From NCBI RefSeq assembly GCF_000178995.1, contig NZ_ADVZ01000003.1, positions 372,001 through 436,000 on the forward strand: a stretch of 64,000 nt of DNA, in the 5' to 3' direction. This stretch comes from Afipia sp. 1NLS2. GTDB lineage: Bacteria; Pseudomonadota; Alphaproteobacteria; Rhizobiales; Xanthobacteraceae. The notes beneath the pieces were generated by a model. It was not told the origin of the DNA. It did no database searches and saw only the letters and a list, made by a program, of their open reading frames with translations. The translations under genes were made by a program, and so were the position numbers. This document shows, piece by piece, positions 63,838 to 64,000 of the stretch. Numbering within the stretch: position 1 is the first letter of the stretch; the number at the start of each line of letters is the position of its first letter.

Positions 63838-64000
63838 CACAAACTAAATGACCAACGGAGTAACCGTTGGCGCCGAGTCTACCGCTTGTTGATATCAGGT
63901 TGGAGAATTTGAAGCATCCGAAACCCGCCAGGTAGGCCATAAAACCACAGGCAGCGCGCGCCATTTGCTGTCGATTCGTTCGTGACGGGGTGTTCGCGCG

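Noticed and set aside
63758-63964. 68-codon minus-strand frame upstream of the GntR gene
   Set aside because: It runs through the palindromic operator and has no family match or ribosome site.
1-64000. CRISPR array or rRNA operon
   Set aside because: No regularly spaced direct repeats and no rRNA sequence were seen.
45915-64000. Third copy of the 50-bp tRNA repeat closing island B
   Set aside because: Not found by eye in the remaining window, so no right boundary is claimed.

Overview
The window reads as chromosomal DNA of a flagellated alphaproteobacterium, most likely Bradyrhizobiaceae/Nitrobacteraceae (Bradyrhizobium, Afipia, Rhodopseudomonas and relatives). The grounds are the protein families and their order: fixNOQP with a FixLJ-FixK cascade, ctrA next to fliI-fliJ, chpT just before a cheA-REC gene, an EipA (DUF1134) protein, and GC-rich codon use. 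I could run no searches; all family names come from reading motifs.

Core part, about 1-36.6 kb. On the minus strand lies a microaerobic respiration block: cbb3 oxidase fixN-O-Q-P, a small repeat-containing membrane protein, a DUF2189 membrane protein and the copper ATPase fixI, which runs off the left edge. Two FixK/FNR-type boxes lie between fixN and a plus-strand small ORF plus nnrS. Next come fixK, a stand-alone receiver, fixJ, fixL and ferredoxin fdxA: the oxygen-sensing cascade that should drive the oxidase. Then follow a glycosyltransferase, hemC and hemE tail to tail (heme for the oxidase and FixL), a soluble double-PAS chemoreceptor, envelope genes (DUF2927, L,D-transpeptidase, coiled-coil protein, EipA), tRNA-Val, cysQ, and a developmental/motility block: chpT, cheA-W-Y-B-R, ctrA, fliI-fliJ, an ECF sigma/anti-sigma pair and flhA.

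Mobile part, 36.6 to at least 49 kb. A tRNA with a CAU anticodon (36618-36693) is an integration site. Its 3' 50 bp are repeated exactly at 45865-45914. Between the copies lies a 9.3-kb element (island A): tyrosine integrase, excisionase-like protein, an HUH-type Rep, a serine recombinase and a complete type III restriction-modification pair. Directly after the second copy sits another integrase with its own AlpA-like gene, then a MobV/Pre-type relaxase with inverted repeats upstream. The simplest reading is two islands stacked at one tRNA. The right end of the second (island B) is not recognisable in the window.

Accessory part, 49-64 kb. An XRE repressor with conspicuous inverted repeats, two small envelope proteins, an ankyrin protein, a 5'-truncated AAA ATPase next to an EmrB-like remnant, then a catabolic and transport module: an orphan NMT1/SsuA-like binding protein, a MaoC-like protein, a GMC oxidoreductase, a class III CoA-transferase, a complete sugar-type ABC importer and a GntR/FCD regulator. 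A 24-bp sequence identical at 20 positions lies both before the importer and before the GntR gene, and a related palindrome precedes the orphan binding protein. This suggests one local regulon for uptake and CoA-dependent breakdown of an unknown compound.
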